A stretch of DNA of 64,000 nucleotides from assembly GCF_900156335.1 (NCBI RefSeq), contig NZ_FTMZ01000011.1, positions 80,128-144,127 on the forward strand, read 5' to 3'. Below are positions 37,821 to 46,737 of this stretch, piece by piece. The notes under the pieces are model-generated. The model saw only the letters and a program-made list of their open reading frames with translations, ran no database searches and was not told the origin of the DNA. Made by a program: the position numbers and the translations under genes. Positions within the stretch are counted from its first letter, which is position 1. Each line of letters starts with the position of its first letter. The stretch comes from Sphaerotilus natans (GTDB taxonomy: Bacteria > Pseudomonadota > Gammaproteobacteria > Burkholderiales > Burkholderiaceae_C).

Positions 37821-38657
37821 TCAGCTGCCGATGCCCAGGCGGCGGCGGATCAGACCGAACAGGCTGCCCGGCACCGGCTCGGCGGCGGCGGGATCGACGG
37901 CTGCGACTTCAGCCGCCTCAGCGCCGGCCGAAGCGGCCTCGGGCGGCAGCACCTCGAGCAGATCGGCACGGTGCATCGCCTGCAGGAAGGCATCGACCTC
38001 GACCTCCGGCAGGCCCGACAGCGACAGCAGATCCTCACGCTCGAGCGCGGTGGCCGCGATCTGGCTGGCCAGCCGCTGATGCCCCTTGCGCCCCTGCAGT
38101 TGCACCGGATCCGGCCAGCGCCGCAGCCGCACCCGCGCGCCCGGCGCCAGCTCCAGCCCGGGACGGGCAGACGGCCGGGCCACAGGCACCGGTTCGACGA
38201 CCACGGCGGCCGCGACGACAGCGGCGGTCGGAGCGGGTGCAGGTGCGACATCGACCGTGACCGGAGCTGGAGCCGGGGCCGGTGCAGCACGGCGAGCCCC
38301 CGCCGTCTCGATCAGCCCCGGCTCGATCTCGAGCATCAGCGCGCTGAACTCCTCGAACTGCAGCGGCCGCTGCAGCACCGGTGCCTCCGCACGAGCCCGC
38401 TCTGCCACATCGGCGGCAATGCTCAGCCGGATCGCCCCGGACGTGGCCAAGGCCTCGAAGCCGGACGGATCGGCCGCGCCCACCGGCAGCACCAGAAGAT
38501 CGACCGGCGAACCCGCCTCTGCCACCACCCATTCGGCCTGCAGGCGGCTGCGAAGCAGGTTCATGAACAGCTTCAGCGCACCAGCGTCGGCATCACGCAG
38601 CTGCCACGCACGCACAACAAGCTGGGGACGGGAAAAAGGCTGAGGGGTATCCGTCAT
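37821..38657 (-). CDS. Unknown protein, first gene of the GTPase operon
   Basis: A 278-aa cytosolic protein that I do not recognise. An alpha/beta N-terminal domain (about 10-130) resembles a receiver-type fold without clear phosphoacceptor. A Pro/Ala/Val-rich linker (about 140-185) leads to a C-terminal domain (about 190-260) whose helices around GLPEVEVDAFLQAMHRADLL look like a winged helix. It ends 20 bases before the GTPase start, so the three genes are one transcript. It could be an effector or regulator of the GTPase. Confidence 0.6.
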   Translation of the reverse strand: MTDTPQPFSRPQLVVRAWQLRDADAGALKLFMNLLRSRLQAEWVVAEAGSPVDLLVLPVGAADPSGFEALATSGAIRLSIAADVAERARAEAPVLQRPLQFEEFSALMLEIEPGLIETAGARRAAPAPAPAPVTVDVAPAPAPTAAVVAAAVVVEPVPVARPSARPGLELAPGARVRLRRWPDPVQLQGRKGHQRLASQIAATALEREDLLSLSGLPEVEVDAFLQAMHRADLLEVLPPEAASAGAEAAEVAAVDPAAAEPVPGSLFGLIRRRLGIGS

Positions 38658-38874
38658 GAAAGCACAGGGAACATCGAGGGCGATGGTGCAGCAAACGCAT
38701 GAATCCTGTTCGAACTCATCGCATCCGATTGTGATAATCGGTTTCCAGATTTATGCAAACAAGAACTATTCATGCAAAGTCTATCCACCATTCATGCCCA
38801 ATACCCCTTTCATTTTTGTGACAAGTGTCACTTCCACTCAAGCCGGGGGGAGGCGCCACAGAAGGCAGAACAAA
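38658..38874. promoter_or_regulatory. Promoter region of the GTPase operon
   Basis: A conspicuously A+T-rich stretch lying upstream of the 278-aa gene (reverse strand) and beyond the end of the TRAP gene. It must hold the operon promoter. A CRP-like palindrome is at 38817-38832. Several GCATGAA/TTCATGC words occur (near 38698, 38769 and 38791). No single sigma-70 pair stands out. Confidence 0.4.
38817..38832. promoter_or_regulatory. CRP/Vfr-like site TGTGA-N6-TCACT
   Basis: TGTGACAAGTGTCACT matches TGTGA-N6-TCACA at nine of ten defined positions, and the inner GTGAC-AAGT-GTCAC is a perfect inverted repeat. It lies 160 bases upstream of the first gene of the GTPase operon. CRP/Vfr-type regulators are known to control twitching and related surface behaviour in Pseudomonas; the same for this operon is inference. 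Confidence 0.5.
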
Positions 38875-38908
38875 AATGAAAAAGCCGCCTCAGCCTGTGC
38901 TGGGCGGC
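38875..38908 (-). terminator. Rho-independent terminator of the TRAP gene
   Basis: GCCGCCTCAGC (38884-38894) pairs with GCTGGGCGGC (38899-38908) with one bulge. On the reverse strand the stem is followed by TTTTTCATTTTTG. It begins 41 bases after the stop of the first TRAP solute-binding gene and insulates the GTPase operon promoter. Confidence 0.8.
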
Positions 38909-38948
38909 CCTGAAATTCAGTGCGAGGCGCACGAAGCGCCCCGAGCGA

Positions 38949-40031
38949 TCACAGCTTCTGCTGCTGCATGAAGTCGTCGAAGCCGGACTCGGCGAAGCGG
39001 AACCACACGTTCTGATCGGCACGGAACTTGGCGTAGTCGGCGTAGACCTTCTTCCAGTTCGGGTTCTTGTCGCCGATCTCGGCGTAGAGGGCCATCGACT
39101 CCTTGAAGGCGGTGTCCATCACGTCCTTCGGGAAGCGGAACAGCTTGGTGCCGCTGGCCACCAGGTTGCGCAGCGCCACCGGATTGCGGCCGTCGTACTT
39201 GCCCTGCATGTCGACATGCGCGTAGGAAGCCGCGCACTCGACGATGGCCTTGTACTCGGCCGACAGGCCGTCCCAGGCCTTCTGGTTGATGAAGAAGTCG
39301 AGCTGCGGGCCGCCTTCCCACCAGCCGGGATAGGCATAGTTGGGCGCCACCTTGTTGAAGCCGAGCTTCTGGTCATCGTAGGGGCCGACCCACTCGGCCG
39401 CGTCGATCGTGCCCTTTTCCAGCGCCTGGTAGATCTCGCCGCCGGGAATGTTCTGCGGCACGCCGCCCATGCGCTCGACCACCTTGCCGGCGAAGCCGCC
39501 GACGCGGAACTTCAGACCCTTCATGTCGGCCATCGAGGCCACCGGCTTGCGATACCAGCCGCCCATCTGCGCGCCGGTGTTGCCGCCGGGGAAGTTCACG
39601 ATGCTGAACTTGGCGTAGAACTCGCGCATCAGCTTCAGGCCGTTGCCCTCGTACATCCACGCGGTCATCTGGCGGCTGTTCAGGCCGAAGGGAATGGCGC
39701 AGCCCAGCGCGAAGGTCTCGTCCTTGCCGAAGAAATAGTAGGGCGCGGTGTGCGCCATCTCGACGGTGGCGTTCTGCACGCCGTCGACCACGCCGAAGGC
39801 AGGCATCAGCTCGCCGGCCGGGTGCACCGTGATCTGGAACTTGCCGCCCGACATCGCGGCCACCTTCTTCGAGAACTCGTCAGCGGCACCGTAGATGGTG
39901 TCGAGCGACTTCGGGAAGCTCGAGGCCAGACGCCAGCGGATGTTGGCCTGCGCATGCACCACGGCCGGCGCGGCACCGGCGGCCAGGATGCCGGCCAGGC
40001 CGGCATGACGAACAAACGAGCGGCGTTCCAT
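38949..40031 (-). CDS. TRAP transporter solute-binding protein (copy 1)
   Basis: A 360-aa periplasmic DctP-family binding protein. The signal MERRSFVRHAGLAGILAAG has a twin-arginine-like RRSF motif and ends after VVHA. Family blocks include RWRLASSFPKSLDTIYG, KFRVGGFAGKVVERMGG and EKGTIDAAEWVGPYDDQ, the last as in the TakP 2-keto-acid group. No DctQ or DctM membrane subunit is encoded nearby. It is very similar to the next gene along its full length. A strong terminator follows. Confidence 0.9.
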   Translation of the reverse strand: MERRSFVRHAGLAGILAAGAAPAVVHAQANIRWRLASSFPKSLDTIYGAADEFSKKVAAMSGGKFQITVHPAGELMPAFGVVDGVQNATVEMAHTAPYYFFGKDETFALGCAIPFGLNSRQMTAWMYEGNGLKLMREFYAKFSIVNFPGGNTGAQMGGWYRKPVASMADMKGLKFRVGGFAGKVVERMGGVPQNIPGGEIYQALEKGTIDAAEWVGPYDDQKLGFNKVAPNYAYPGWWEGGPQLDFFINQKAWDGLSAEYKAIVECAASYAHVDMQGKYDGRNPVALRNLVASGTKLFRFPKDVMDTAFKESMALYAEIGDKNPNWKKVYADYAKFRADQNVWFRFAESGFDDFMQQQKL

Positions 40032-40244
40032 GAATCTGTCTCCTGTGTCATCAGCGCTGTCTGCAGCGCCTTCATCGCGCGGGTGGCCCGACAAGGCCAC
40101 CGGGGCTGTCGGGCACGGGTGTCCAATTCTAGGAAGAGCGGGACGGTCTGTCGTGCGGGGAATACCCGAGCGACAATCTGGTGCAGCTGTCAGGTCCGCC
40201 GGCCGCCAGGAGCACGGTGCTCGCGGCAATCGTCGCGATGGCGA

Positions 40245-41327
40245 TCAGAGCTTCTGCTGCTGCATGAAGTCGTCGAAGCCGGACTCGGCGAAGCGGAACC
40301 ACAGGTTCTGCTCGGCGCGGAACTTGGCGAAGTCGGTGTAGACCTTCTTCCAGTTCGGATTCTTGGCCGAGAGCTCGCTGTACAGCGCCATCGATTCCTT
40401 GAAGGCCGCATCCATCACGTCCTTCGGGAAACGGAACAGCTTGGTGCCGCTGGAGACCAGCTGCTTGAGCGCGGCCGGATTCTTCGCGTCGTACTTGGCC
40501 TGCATCTCGACATGCGAGTAGGTGGCCGCGGCCTCGACGATGGCCTTGTATTCGGCCGACAGGCTGTTGAAGGCCTTCTGGTTGACGAACAGGTCGATCT
40601 GCGGGCCGCCCTCCCACCAGGCCGGATAGGCATAGTTGGGGGCCACCTTGTTGAAGCCGAGCTTCTGGTCGTCGTAGGGGCCGATCCACTCGGCCGCGTC
40701 GATCGTGCCCTTTTCCAGCGCCTGGTAGATCTCGCCGCCGGGAATGTTCTGCGGCACGCCCCCCAGACGCTCGACCACCTTGCCGGCGAAGCCGCCGACG
40801 CGGAACTTCAGGCCCTTCATGTCGGCGATCGACTGCAGCGGCTTGCGGTACCAGCCGCCCATCTGCGCACCGGTGTTGCCGCACGGAAAGCTGATGATGT
40901 TGTACTGCGCGTAGAACTCGCGCATCAGCTTCAGGCCGTTGCCCTCGAACATCCACGCGGTCATCTGGCGGCTGTTCATGCCGAAGGGAATGGCCGCGCC
41001 CAGCGCGAAGGTCTCGTCCTTGCCGAAGAAATAGTACGGCACGGTATGGGCGCACTCGACGGTGCCGTTCTGCACGCCATCGACCACGCCGAAGGGGGGC
41101 ATCAGCTCGCCGCCCGGGTGCACCGTGATCTGGAACTTGCCGCCCGACATCTCGGCGACCTTCTTCGCGAAGACATCGCCGCCGCCGTAGATGGTGTCGA
41201 GCGACTTCGGGAAGCTCGAGGCCAGGCGCCAGCGGATGTTGGCCTGCGCGTGCACCACGGCCGGCGCAGCGCCGGCAGCCAGAACGCCGGCCAGGCCGGA
41301 ATGACGAATGAAGGAGCGACGTTGCAT
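40245..41327 (-). CDS. TRAP transporter solute-binding protein (copy 2)
   Basis: A 360-aa paralogue of the adjacent binding protein, identical over long blocks (for example PAVVHAQANIRWRLASSF and the region around EKGTIDAAEW). The signal is MQRRSFIRHSGLAGVLAAG. Differences cluster near residues 60-70, 145-165 and 255-300 and might shift ligand preference. A 213-base gap separates the two genes, enough for a separate promoter. The membrane permease must be encoded elsewhere. Confidence 0.9.
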   Translation of the reverse strand: MQRRSFIRHSGLAGVLAAGAAPAVVHAQANIRWRLASSFPKSLDTIYGGGDVFAKKVAEMSGGKFQITVHPGGELMPPFGVVDGVQNGTVECAHTVPYYFFGKDETFALGAAIPFGMNSRQMTAWMFEGNGLKLMREFYAQYNIISFPCGNTGAQMGGWYRKPLQSIADMKGLKFRVGGFAGKVVERLGGVPQNIPGGEIYQALEKGTIDAAEWIGPYDDQKLGFNKVAPNYAYPAWWEGGPQIDLFVNQKAFNSLSAEYKAIVEAAATYSHVEMQAKYDAKNPAALKQLVSSGTKLFRFPKDVMDAAFKESMALYSELSAKNPNWKKVYTDFAKFRAEQNLWFRFAESGFDDFMQQQKL

Positions 41328-41471
41328 GCGGATGAGTCCTGAAGGGGCGATGTTCGCGGAATCTGTTCTTCTCTCGGGGTCGAGAGCGATTCTAGTAACA
41401 CCTCTTCGGGATAACCATGAGACTAACCCCTGCGCAGGACTACGTAGGGAGCGGACTCACCGCGGGACACG

Positions 41472-42905
41472 TCAGTGGCCGGCCACCATCATCCGGTCGA
41501 TCAGCACCGAGCCGATGGTGCGGCTGCCCGAGGCGTACTCGTCGGCGCCGACCGCGACGATGCCGCGCAGCATGTCGCGCAGGTTGCCGGCGATGGTGAT
41601 CTCCTCGACCGGATAGGCGATGCGGCCGTTCTCGACCCAGAAGCCGGCCGCGCCGCGCGAGTAGTCGCCGGTGACGTAGTTGACGCCCTGGCCCATCAAC
41701 TCGATGACGAACAGGCCGCGGCCGAGCTTGCGGATCATCTCGTCGAGGCTGTCGCCGGCCTGGGTCAGGCGGCTCGACAGGCGCAGGTTCTGCGCGCCGC
41801 CGGCGTGGCCGGTGGTCTTCATGCCGAGCTTGCGCGCCGAGTAGCTCGACAGGAAATAGCCCTGGGTCACGCCGGCCTCGACCACCTGGCGGGCGCGGGT
41901 GCGCACGCCCTCGTCGTCGAAGGGCGCGCTGCCCTTGCCCTTGAGGAGGTGCGGATCCTCGTGGATGTCGATGTGATCGGGAAAGACCTGCTGGCCCAGG
42001 CTGTCGGCCAGGAAGGTGGTGCGGCGGTAGAGCGCGCCGCCGCTGGTGGCCTGCACATAGGCGCCGAGCAGGCCGGCGGCCACCGTCGATTCGAACAGCA
42101 CCGGCACCTCGCCGGTGGCGATCTTGCGGCCCTTCAGGCGCGAGAGCGCACGCTCGGCAGCGTAGCGGCCCACCGCCTCGGGCGAGGCCAGATCCGCCAC
42201 GTCGCGCGCCGAGCTGTACCAGGAGTCGCGCTGCATCTGCGCGCCCCGGCCCGCGATCGGCGAGACCGACATCGAGTGGCGCGAGCTGGCGTAGCCGCCG
42301 CGAAAGCCCCGGCTGTTGCCGGCGAAGAAGTGCGACTGCTGCGCCGACACGCCCGCGCCGTCGGAATTGGTGATGCGCCGGTCCACGCCCAGGGCCGCGG
42401 CCTCGCAGCGCAGCGCCATCTCGGCGGCGGCCTCGGCCTCGACCTGCCAGGGATGGAAGAGATCGAGCCGGCATTCGGCCGCCTCGCCCAGCGCGAGGTC
42501 CTCGGCCTCAGGCAGGCCAGCGGCCGGATCCTCGGCGGTGAAGCGGGCGATGTCGTAGGCCGCCTGCACCGTCTGGCGCAGCGCCTGCGGCGAGAAGTCG
42601 GAGGTGCTGGCGTTGCCGCGGCGCTGGCCGAGGTAGACGGTCACGCCGACCGCCTTGTCGCGGTTGCGCTCGACGTTCTCGAGCCGGCCCTTGCGCACCG
42701 ACACCGACAGGCCCGAGCCCTCGGAGACCTCGACGCCGGCGTCGCTGGCGCCGAGCGACTTGGCGATCTCCAGCGTCTGCTCGACCAGGTCGGCGAACTG
42801 CGCGCGGCTGTAGGCGAAGCCCGCCTCGGGCGCCTGGGCAGGCACGGTCGCGGCAGCCGGAGCTGCAGCCTTCGAACGGGACGGACGGCGGGTCTTGGCG
42901 GTCAT
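41472..42905 (-). CDS. pmbA: TldE/PmbA metalloprotease subunit
   Basis: A 477-aa subunit of the TldD/TldE protease, which in E. coli matures microcin B17 and degrades CcdA. Typical blocks are GASDAGVEVSEGSGLSVSVR and VTVYLGQRRGNASTSDFS in the N-terminal part, and SSYSARKLGMKTTGHAGG and VNYVTGDYSRGAAGFWVENG in the C-terminal part. The first 30 residues are a Pro/Ala/Lys-rich extension. The ATG at 42905 is the first that does not read into the divergent gene. It diverges from yjgA, a conserved arrangement. Confidence 0.95.
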   Translation of the reverse strand: MTAKTRRPSRSKAAAPAAATVPAQAPEAGFAYSRAQFADLVEQTLEIAKSLGASDAGVEVSEGSGLSVSVRKGRLENVERNRDKAVGVTVYLGQRRGNASTSDFSPQALRQTVQAAYDIARFTAEDPAAGLPEAEDLALGEAAECRLDLFHPWQVEAEAAAEMALRCEAAALGVDRRITNSDGAGVSAQQSHFFAGNSRGFRGGYASSRHSMSVSPIAGRGAQMQRDSWYSSARDVADLASPEAVGRYAAERALSRLKGRKIATGEVPVLFESTVAAGLLGAYVQATSGGALYRRTTFLADSLGQQVFPDHIDIHEDPHLLKGKGSAPFDDEGVRTRARQVVEAGVTQGYFLSSYSARKLGMKTTGHAGGAQNLRLSSRLTQAGDSLDEMIRKLGRGLFVIELMGQGVNYVTGDYSRGAAGFWVENGRIAYPVEEITIAGNLRDMLRGIVAVGADEYASGSRTIGSVLIDRMMVAGH

Positions 42906-43009
42906 GGACAGTCGGGGCTGGCGGTGCGGGGGGTGGTCGCTCGTATCATAGCCGTCGTCCCCACCGGGGGCAGTCCGACCCGCCCGGTCCCCGAGCCCCC
43001 TTCCCACCC

Positions 43010-43648
43010 ATGCACCCGAATTACCACTTCGATCACGAGCCCGCCGGCGATGAGCTGCCCGACGAGGACTTTTCCGGCCGCCCCAGCAAGACGCGGCTGA
43101 AGCAGCAGATGCACGACCTGCAGGCGCTCGGCAAGGAACTCGACGAAATGCCCGCGCACCGCCTGAAGGCGATCGTCGGCATGCCCGAGTCGCTGCTCGA
43201 CGCGCTGCTCGACCTCAAGCGCATCCGCTCGCACGAGGGCCGCCGGCGCCAGCTGCAGTACATCGGCAAGATCATGCGCGGCATCGACGCCGAGCCGCTG
43301 CGCGAGGCGGTGGCCTCCTTCAAGCTGCCCGGCGCCAAGGAGACGCTGGCGCTGCACACCGCCGAGCGCTGGCGTGACCGCCTGATCGCCGAGGACGACG
43401 CCTTCACCCAGTGGATGGGCGAGCACCCCGGCACCGATGCGCAGGCGCTGCGCACGCTGATCCGCAACGCGCGCAAGGACCAGGCCGCGGCTGCAGCCGC
43501 CGCCGCCCAGGGCGCCGAGGCCCCGACCGAGCGCAAGGGCCGCGCCTACCGCGAGCTGTTCCAGCAGATCAAGGCCACGCTGGCCGCGGCCGCCGCCGCA
43601 GCCGCCCCGGACGACGCCGACGACGACCAGGAAGACGACGATGAGTGA
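43010..43648 (+). CDS. yjgA: YjgA/DarP-family ribosome-associated protein
   Basis: A 212-aa protein of the DUF615 family that associates with late 50S assembly intermediates in E. coli. SKTRLKQQMHDLQALGKEL and RHEGRRRQLQYIGKIMR-like sequence (SHEGRRRQLQYIGKIMRG) are the family blocks. The C-terminal 30 residues are Ala-rich and end in an acidic tail (DDADDDQEDDDE), an extension beyond the usual length. The end overlaps the mog start by 8 bases. Confidence 0.92.
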   Translation: MHPNYHFDHEPAGDELPDEDFSGRPSKTRLKQQMHDLQALGKELDEMPAHRLKAIVGMPESLLDALLDLKRIRSHEGRRRQLQYIGKIMRGIDAEPLREAVASFKLPGAKETLALHTAERWRDRLIAEDDAFTQWMGEHPGTDAQALRTLIRNARKDQAAAAAAAAQGAEAPTERKGRAYRELFQQIKATLAAAAAAAAPDDADDDQEDDDE

Positions 43649-44252
43649 CGCCACCACCCTGCTGCCCCCGCCCGAGCCGCTGCGCATCGGCCTGGTCTCG
43701 ATCAGCGACCGTGCCAGCAGCGGCGTCTACGAGGACAAGGGAATCCCGGCGCTGCAGGACTGGATGGCACGCGCGCTGCACAACCCGGTCACCTGGGTCA
43801 CCCGGCTGATCCCGGACGAGCAGGACGGCATCAGCGCGACGCTGCGCGAGCTGGTCGACGTCGAGCGCTGCGACCTGGTGCTGACCACCGGCGGCACCGG
43901 CCCGGCGCCGCGCGACGTGACGCCTGAGGCCACGCTGGCGGTGGCCGACAAGGTCATGCCGGGCTTCGGCGAGCAGATGCGCCAGATCAGCCTGCGCTTC
44001 GTGCCCACGGCCATCCTGTCGCGCCAGGTGGCGGTGATCCGCGGCCGCGCGCTGATCCTGAACCTGCCGGGCCAGCCCAAGTCGATCGCCGAGACGCTCG
44101 AAGGCCTGCCGGACGCGCAGCCGCCCTGCCCGGGCATCTTCGCCGCGGTGCCCTACTGCATCGACCTGATCGGCGGGCCCTACATCGAGACGCGCGAGGC
44201 GGTCATCAGCGCCTTCCGGCCGAAGACCGCGCGCCGGCCTCAGCGCACCTGA
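43641..44252 (+). CDS. mog: Molybdopterin adenylyltransferase
   Basis: A 203-aa enzyme that adenylylates molybdopterin before molybdenum insertion. IGLVSISDRASSGVYEDKG, TTGGTGPAPRDVTPEAT and LPGQPKSIAETL are the MogA motifs, the second being the MPT-binding loop. The ATG lies inside the yjgA 3' end (8-base overlap), so the two are coupled. The gene end overlaps the end of the convergent beta-helix lipoprotein gene by 13 bases. Confidence 0.95.
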   Translation: MSDATTLLPPPEPLRIGLVSISDRASSGVYEDKGIPALQDWMARALHNPVTWVTRLIPDEQDGISATLRELVDVERCDLVLTTGGTGPAPRDVTPEATLAVADKVMPGFGEQMRQISLRFVPTAILSRQVAVIRGRALILNLPGQPKSIAETLEGLPDAQPPCPGIFAAVPYCIDLIGGPYIETREAVISAFRPKTARRPQRT

Positions 44253-45766
44253 GGCGCGCCGAGCAGGCCGCCGGACTGCGCGATCAGCGCGGCCGGATCG
44301 GCGGGCATCGCGTCGATCGTCGTCACCCGCTCGGCGCCGATCAGCTGGCCGCCGACCGGGTGCCACGGGCTGGTGTCGCGCCAGCCGCTGACGATGCGGT
44401 TGTTCGCGCCCAGCGTCACGATGCCGCCGCTGGTCCAGGACGCGCCGATGTCCTGTTCGGCCCGCAGCAGGCGCGACTGCACCGTCGGCGCATAGACCAC
44501 GATGTTGTTCCAGGCCTGCACCCGCTCCTCGGTCGTCGAGATCTGGAACAGCACCGCCGAGCTGCCGGTCAGCTCGACCAGGTTGTCGTAGAAATGCAGC
44601 GTGCCCTTGCGGTAGATCGGCTCGCCCCACATCGCGCCGGGCCAGCTGCCATAGTGGTCGCCGCCGTAGTGGACCGTGGTGCCGGTGTCGCCGCGCTTGA
44701 TGATGACGTTGCCGTGCACATGGGTCTCGCGGTAGGCCGCGGTGGCCAGCGCGGTCTTCGGGAAATCCTCGGCCTCGACCAGATCGAGCGCGTGCGCGCC
44801 CTCCTCGATGCGGTTGTGGCGCACGATCAGACCGGCCGAACGGTCCTTGATCGCGTTGCCCAGCGCGCCCTCGCGCGGCGGGCCGTAGCGGTTGAACTCG
44901 ATCACCGTGCCCACGCCCTGGGTGTAGGTCGCATGCACCCGGTCGCTGCCCCGGATGCCGTGGCCGTGAATGTGGTTGCCGATCAGGCGCAGGTCCCGGG
45001 TGACCGAGGCGCTGTTGTCGTCGGTCGACTTGCTGAACACGCCCATCTGGCAGTCGGCGATCTCGTTGTCGGCCAGCGTGATGTTGCGGCCGCGCTCGAT
45101 CCAGATGCAGGCGCCGAAGGCCTCGTAGCGCCGGCTGACGCCGTCGACATCGGTGAAGGACAGGTCGGGGTGGGCGCGCACGATGCGCAGGCCGTCGATC
45201 TGGATGTGCGAGGGCGCCTGGGTCCAGGCGTCGGCCGCGCTGGCCAGCGGCTTGATCAGGATCAGCGAGCGCGCCTGATGCAGCAGGCGGTATTCGGCGC
45301 TGGCGCTGTAGCCACTGGCCAGCGCCGGGCGCGACACCGCGCCGCTGCCGTTGATCGTCGGGCGCTCGCCCGCGGCCGAGCGCACGCCGCACACCCGCAC
45401 CGGCGCGGCAGCCGTGCCCTGCGCGGCCAGCATGAACTTGCCCCGGTAGGGCTCGGCACGGTGAAAGATGCGCACCGTGTCGCCCGCCCGCAGCGACTCC
45501 CAGGGCACCTGCTCCAGCTCGGTGTAGGGCTGGCCCGGACCGACACGGTGATCGGTCCCCAGGCCGGAGGCCTCACAGGCGCTGAAGGGCTGCAGCGCAC
45601 TGCCGCCCGATTCGCTCTGCAGGATGGCTTCCAGCGCCTGGGCCTGCGGCGAGGCGATCTCTCTGTCCGAGCCGCCCGACAGGCAGCCGGCCAGCAGCAG
45701 CGGCAGCAGCAGCCCGGTCGACAGCAGCGGCCCGGCCGCTCTCCCCGACTTTCCAGTGATCTCCAT
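44240..45766 (-). CDS. Right-handed beta-helix lipoprotein
   Basis: A lipoprotein of about 508 aa. The signal ends in LLLAGC, so lipidation is expected. The body contains repeated NxI/DNxI strand-turn elements (for example NITLADNEIADCQMGVF, DLRLIGNHIHGHGIRG, IVRHNRIEEGAHALDL), the pattern of parallel beta-helix proteins such as polysaccharide lyases of family 6. Catalytic residues could not be assigned. The start at 45766 follows CAGGATG; an ATG nine bases earlier (45775) is possible. It may bind or cut an acidic polysaccharide. Confidence 0.75.
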   Translation of the reverse strand: MEITGKSGRAAGPLLSTGLLLPLLLAGCLSGGSDREIASPQAQALEAILQSESGGSALQPFSACEASGLGTDHRVGPGQPYTELEQVPWESLRAGDTVRIFHRAEPYRGKFMLAAQGTAAAPVRVCGVRSAAGERPTINGSGAVSRPALASGYSASAEYRLLHQARSLILIKPLASAADAWTQAPSHIQIDGLRIVRAHPDLSFTDVDGVSRRYEAFGACIWIERGRNITLADNEIADCQMGVFSKSTDDNSASVTRDLRLIGNHIHGHGIRGSDRVHATYTQGVGTVIEFNRYGPPREGALGNAIKDRSAGLIVRHNRIEEGAHALDLVEAEDFPKTALATAAYRETHVHGNVIIKRGDTGTTVHYGGDHYGSWPGAMWGEPIYRKGTLHFYDNLVELTGSSAVLFQISTTEERVQAWNNIVVYAPTVQSRLLRAEQDIGASWTSGGIVTLGANNRIVSGWRDTSPWHPVGGQLIGAERVTTIDAMPADPAALIAQSGGLLGAPQVR

Positions 45767-45877
45767 GCGAAACATCCTGTCTGATTGCAACTGGATGTAA
45801 CTTAACAAGGAGATCGACGCCGAGTCTTTCTGGAAACTTTCAGAAACCTTGCGACGGGGCGGCGCAACGCCACTGCG

Positions 45878-46657
45878 CTACTTGACCAGCCGATTCAGCC
45901 GCTCGGCGTCGAACGTCTCGGTGCGGTGCGCCTCGTCGGGCACGCAGGGGTCGGCCGGCAGCTCGCGGGCACGCGCCGAGAGCTTCTCGATCGCCTGCCA
46001 CAGCAGCGCGATCTGGTGCTCGTGGCTGGAGGCGTTGTCGATCAGGCCCTTCATCGCCTGCGCGACCGGGTCCTCGCCCTGCGTCACGCCGTAGGCGGAA
46101 AAGCCCATGCGCGCGGCCGCAGCCTCGCGCTGGGCGTCCTGCTGCGCGGCGATGATGCGCGCGGGGTTGCCCACCGCGGTGGCGCCCTCGGGCACCGGCT
46201 TGGTCACCACCGCGCCGGAGCCCACGCGCGCGCCGTCGCCCACCGTGAAGCCGCCCAGCACGCAGGCGTTGGCGCCGACGATCACGCCGCGGCCCAGCGT
46301 CGGATGGCGCTTGGCGCCCTTGACCAGCGAGGTGCCGCCCAGCGTCACGCCCTGGTAGATGGTGCAGTCGTCGCCGACCTCGGCCATCTCGCCGATGACG
46401 ATGCCCATGCCGTGGTCGATGAAGACACGCCGGCCGAAGGTGGCGCCGGGGTGGATCTCGATGCCGGTCAGGAAGCGGCCCCAGTTCGACAGCCAGCGGC
46501 CCAGCCACTTGAAGTCGCGCACCCAGAACCAGTGCGCCAGACGCTGGATCCACAGCGCATGCAGGCCCGGATAACAGGTCAGCACCTCCAGGCGCGAGCG
46601 GGCGGCCGGATCGCGTTCGAGAATGCAGTCGATGTCTTCTTTCAGGCGGCTGAACAT
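45878..46657 (-). CDS. cysE: Serine O-acetyltransferase
   Basis: A 259-aa left-handed beta-helix acetyltransferase, first step of cysteine synthesis. [20 protein letters not shown] carries the catalytic His, [20 protein letters not shown] the hexapeptide repeats, and GNPARII the end of the helix. The C-terminal 75 residues extend beyond the minimal enzyme and hold the tail that usually mediates feedback or CysK binding. The ATG at 46657 opens the canonical [11 protein letters not shown]. Order cysE-trmJ-suhB is typical of Burkholderiales. Confidence 0.95.
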   Translation of the reverse strand: MFSRLKEDIDCILERDPAARSRLEVLTCYPGLHALWIQRLAHWFWVRDFKWLGRWLSNWGRFLTGIEIHPGATFGRRVFIDHGMGIVIGEMAEVGDDCTIYQGVTLGGTSLVKGAKRHPTLGRGVIVGANACVLGGFTVGDGARVGSGAVVTKPVPEGATAVGNPARIIAAQQDAQREAAAARMGFSAYGVTQGEDPVAQAMKGLIDNASSHEHQIALLWQAIEKLSARARELPADPCVPDEAHRTETFDAERLNRLVK

Positions 46658-46737
46658 GGCGGACTCGTGACGAGCTTCGGGAGGCAGCGACGCAACGCAT
46701 CGCCGACGAAAGCGAAGTGTAGGACGGGCGCCGATTT

